The notes under the pieces: generated by a model
Database searches by the model: none
Told to the model about the DNA's origin: nothing
What the model saw: the letters and a program-made list of their open reading frames with translations, nothing else
Assembly: GCA_910584545.1 (NCBI GenBank)
Contig: CAJUBC010000055.1
Location: forward strand, 1 to 14,541
Origin: an uncultured Muribaculaceae bacterium
Lineage (GTDB): Bacteria > Bacteroidota > Bacteroidia > Bacteroidales > Muribaculaceae
Direction: 5' to 3'
Length of the DNA stretch: 14,541 nucleotides
In this document: positions 14,216 to 14,541 of the stretch, in pieces
How the letters are laid out: the number at the start of each line of letters is the position of its first letter
Position numbering within the stretch: position 1 is the first letter of the stretch
Translations under genes and position numbers: made by a program

Positions 14216-14259
14216 TAAATTTGCATTGTCACTTTAGGTCTACAGCCTTGAGTAGACTT
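14216..14259 (+). promoter_or_regulatory. Promoter -7 box with 5' hairpin, no gene seen downstream
   Basis: TAAATTTG (14216-14223) is a full -7 match, but no TTTG lies 19-20 bp upstream, so it would need an activator or be weak. Soon after the expected start is a stem, AGGTCTAC (14236-14243) with GTAGACTT (14252-14259), one wobble pair. Downstream are only a 10-codon ORF (14312) and a 32-codon ORF (14440-14538), neither convincing; the gene served may lie beyond 14541. Confidence 0.35.
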
Positions 14260-14512
14260 GCCTCATGCACATTCTGAGAAACAATAACCAAATAAATTTG
14301 AAGAAATAAGTATGACTCGCAAATTAGTTAATGCATATTTTTAGTGTATTTTCGAGGGAATTAAGGGAGTTGAGGAAGGAGCAATGCGGGCATTGTGACT
14401 GATGGAAATCACTTAAATCACCGGAAAGACGCAAAAAGATGCATTGGCTAATCAATACATTAAATAATTTCGATGTCATACTTAAAATACAATACTTCGG
14501 TTATTTTTTTAG

Positions 14513-14528
14513 CGGCTCCGAGGAGCCG
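14513..14528. repeat. GC-rich inverted repeat CGGCTCC-ga-GGAGCCG
   Basis: Perfect 7-bp arms close to the right edge of the window in otherwise AT-rich DNA. The T7 tract precedes it on the plus strand (A-tract after it on the minus strand), so neither orientation makes a normal terminator. Role unknown. Confidence 0.45.
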
Positions 14529-14541
14529 AGTGTTTAATCCG

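Noticed and set aside
14440..14538. 32-codon plus-strand ORF ending at the GC-rich hairpin
   Set aside because: Very short, no promoter or ribosome site decides it, and no resemblance to a known protein.

Overview
The window looks like chromosomal DNA of a member of the Bacteroidota, most likely order Bacteroidales; a Muribaculaceae-like genome is my guess, not a demonstrated assignment. Evidence: a type IX secretion (Por) C-terminal sorting domain, a membrane-anchored TPR/AraC regulator of the kind common in this phylum, a YbeY whose third metal-ligand His is Asp, and several intergenic matches to the Bacteroides sigma-ABfr promoter (TTTG, 19-20 bp, TAnnTTTG) instead of the E. coli -35/-10.

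Layout. 1-847 is AT-rich, gene-poor accessory DNA: a small Cys-rich peptide gene on the minus strand with a near-ideal promoter, a doubtful 64-codon ORF on the plus strand, and a cluster of ATGAAC/GTTCAT half-sites. 848-7340 is a plus-strand housekeeping block: a CNNM/DUF21 transporter, ybeY, mnmG (gidA), apt and uvrC. Between mnmG and apt lies a perfect 16-bp palindrome that matches the ParB-binding centromere site parS, suggesting an origin-proximal location. A strong bidirectional terminator-like hairpin separates uvrC from the convergent minus-strand pair at 7415-11761: a secreted beta-propeller/HAF-like protein with a T9SS tag, and upstream of it a transmembrane TPR-AraC regulator. The regulator has a good promoter about 230 bp upstream of its start codon, giving a long leader with hairpins, a mini-ORF and a tandem repeat. 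12235-12585 is an unrecognised small plus-strand gene. 13390-14010 and 12649-13341 form a likely minus-strand operon of a DJ-1/PfpI protein with an N-terminal hydrophobic segment and an AqpZ-type aquaporin. 14011-14541 has no gene I can support, but holds a 23-bp dyad next to a plus-strand promoter-like -7 box.

How it works together: ybeY (16S rRNA maturation) and mnmG (tRNA wobble uridine modification) are 20 bp apart and share a promoter, forming a translation-quality operon. apt (purine salvage) and uvrC (excision repair) follow, each probably expressed separately because a terminator lies between them. The TPR-AraC regulator and the T9SS protein are adjacent, codirectional and separated by a 20-bp palindrome plus a promoter; a regulator-target link is plausible but unproven. 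No rRNA, tRNA, CRISPR array, transposase or phage gene was seen.
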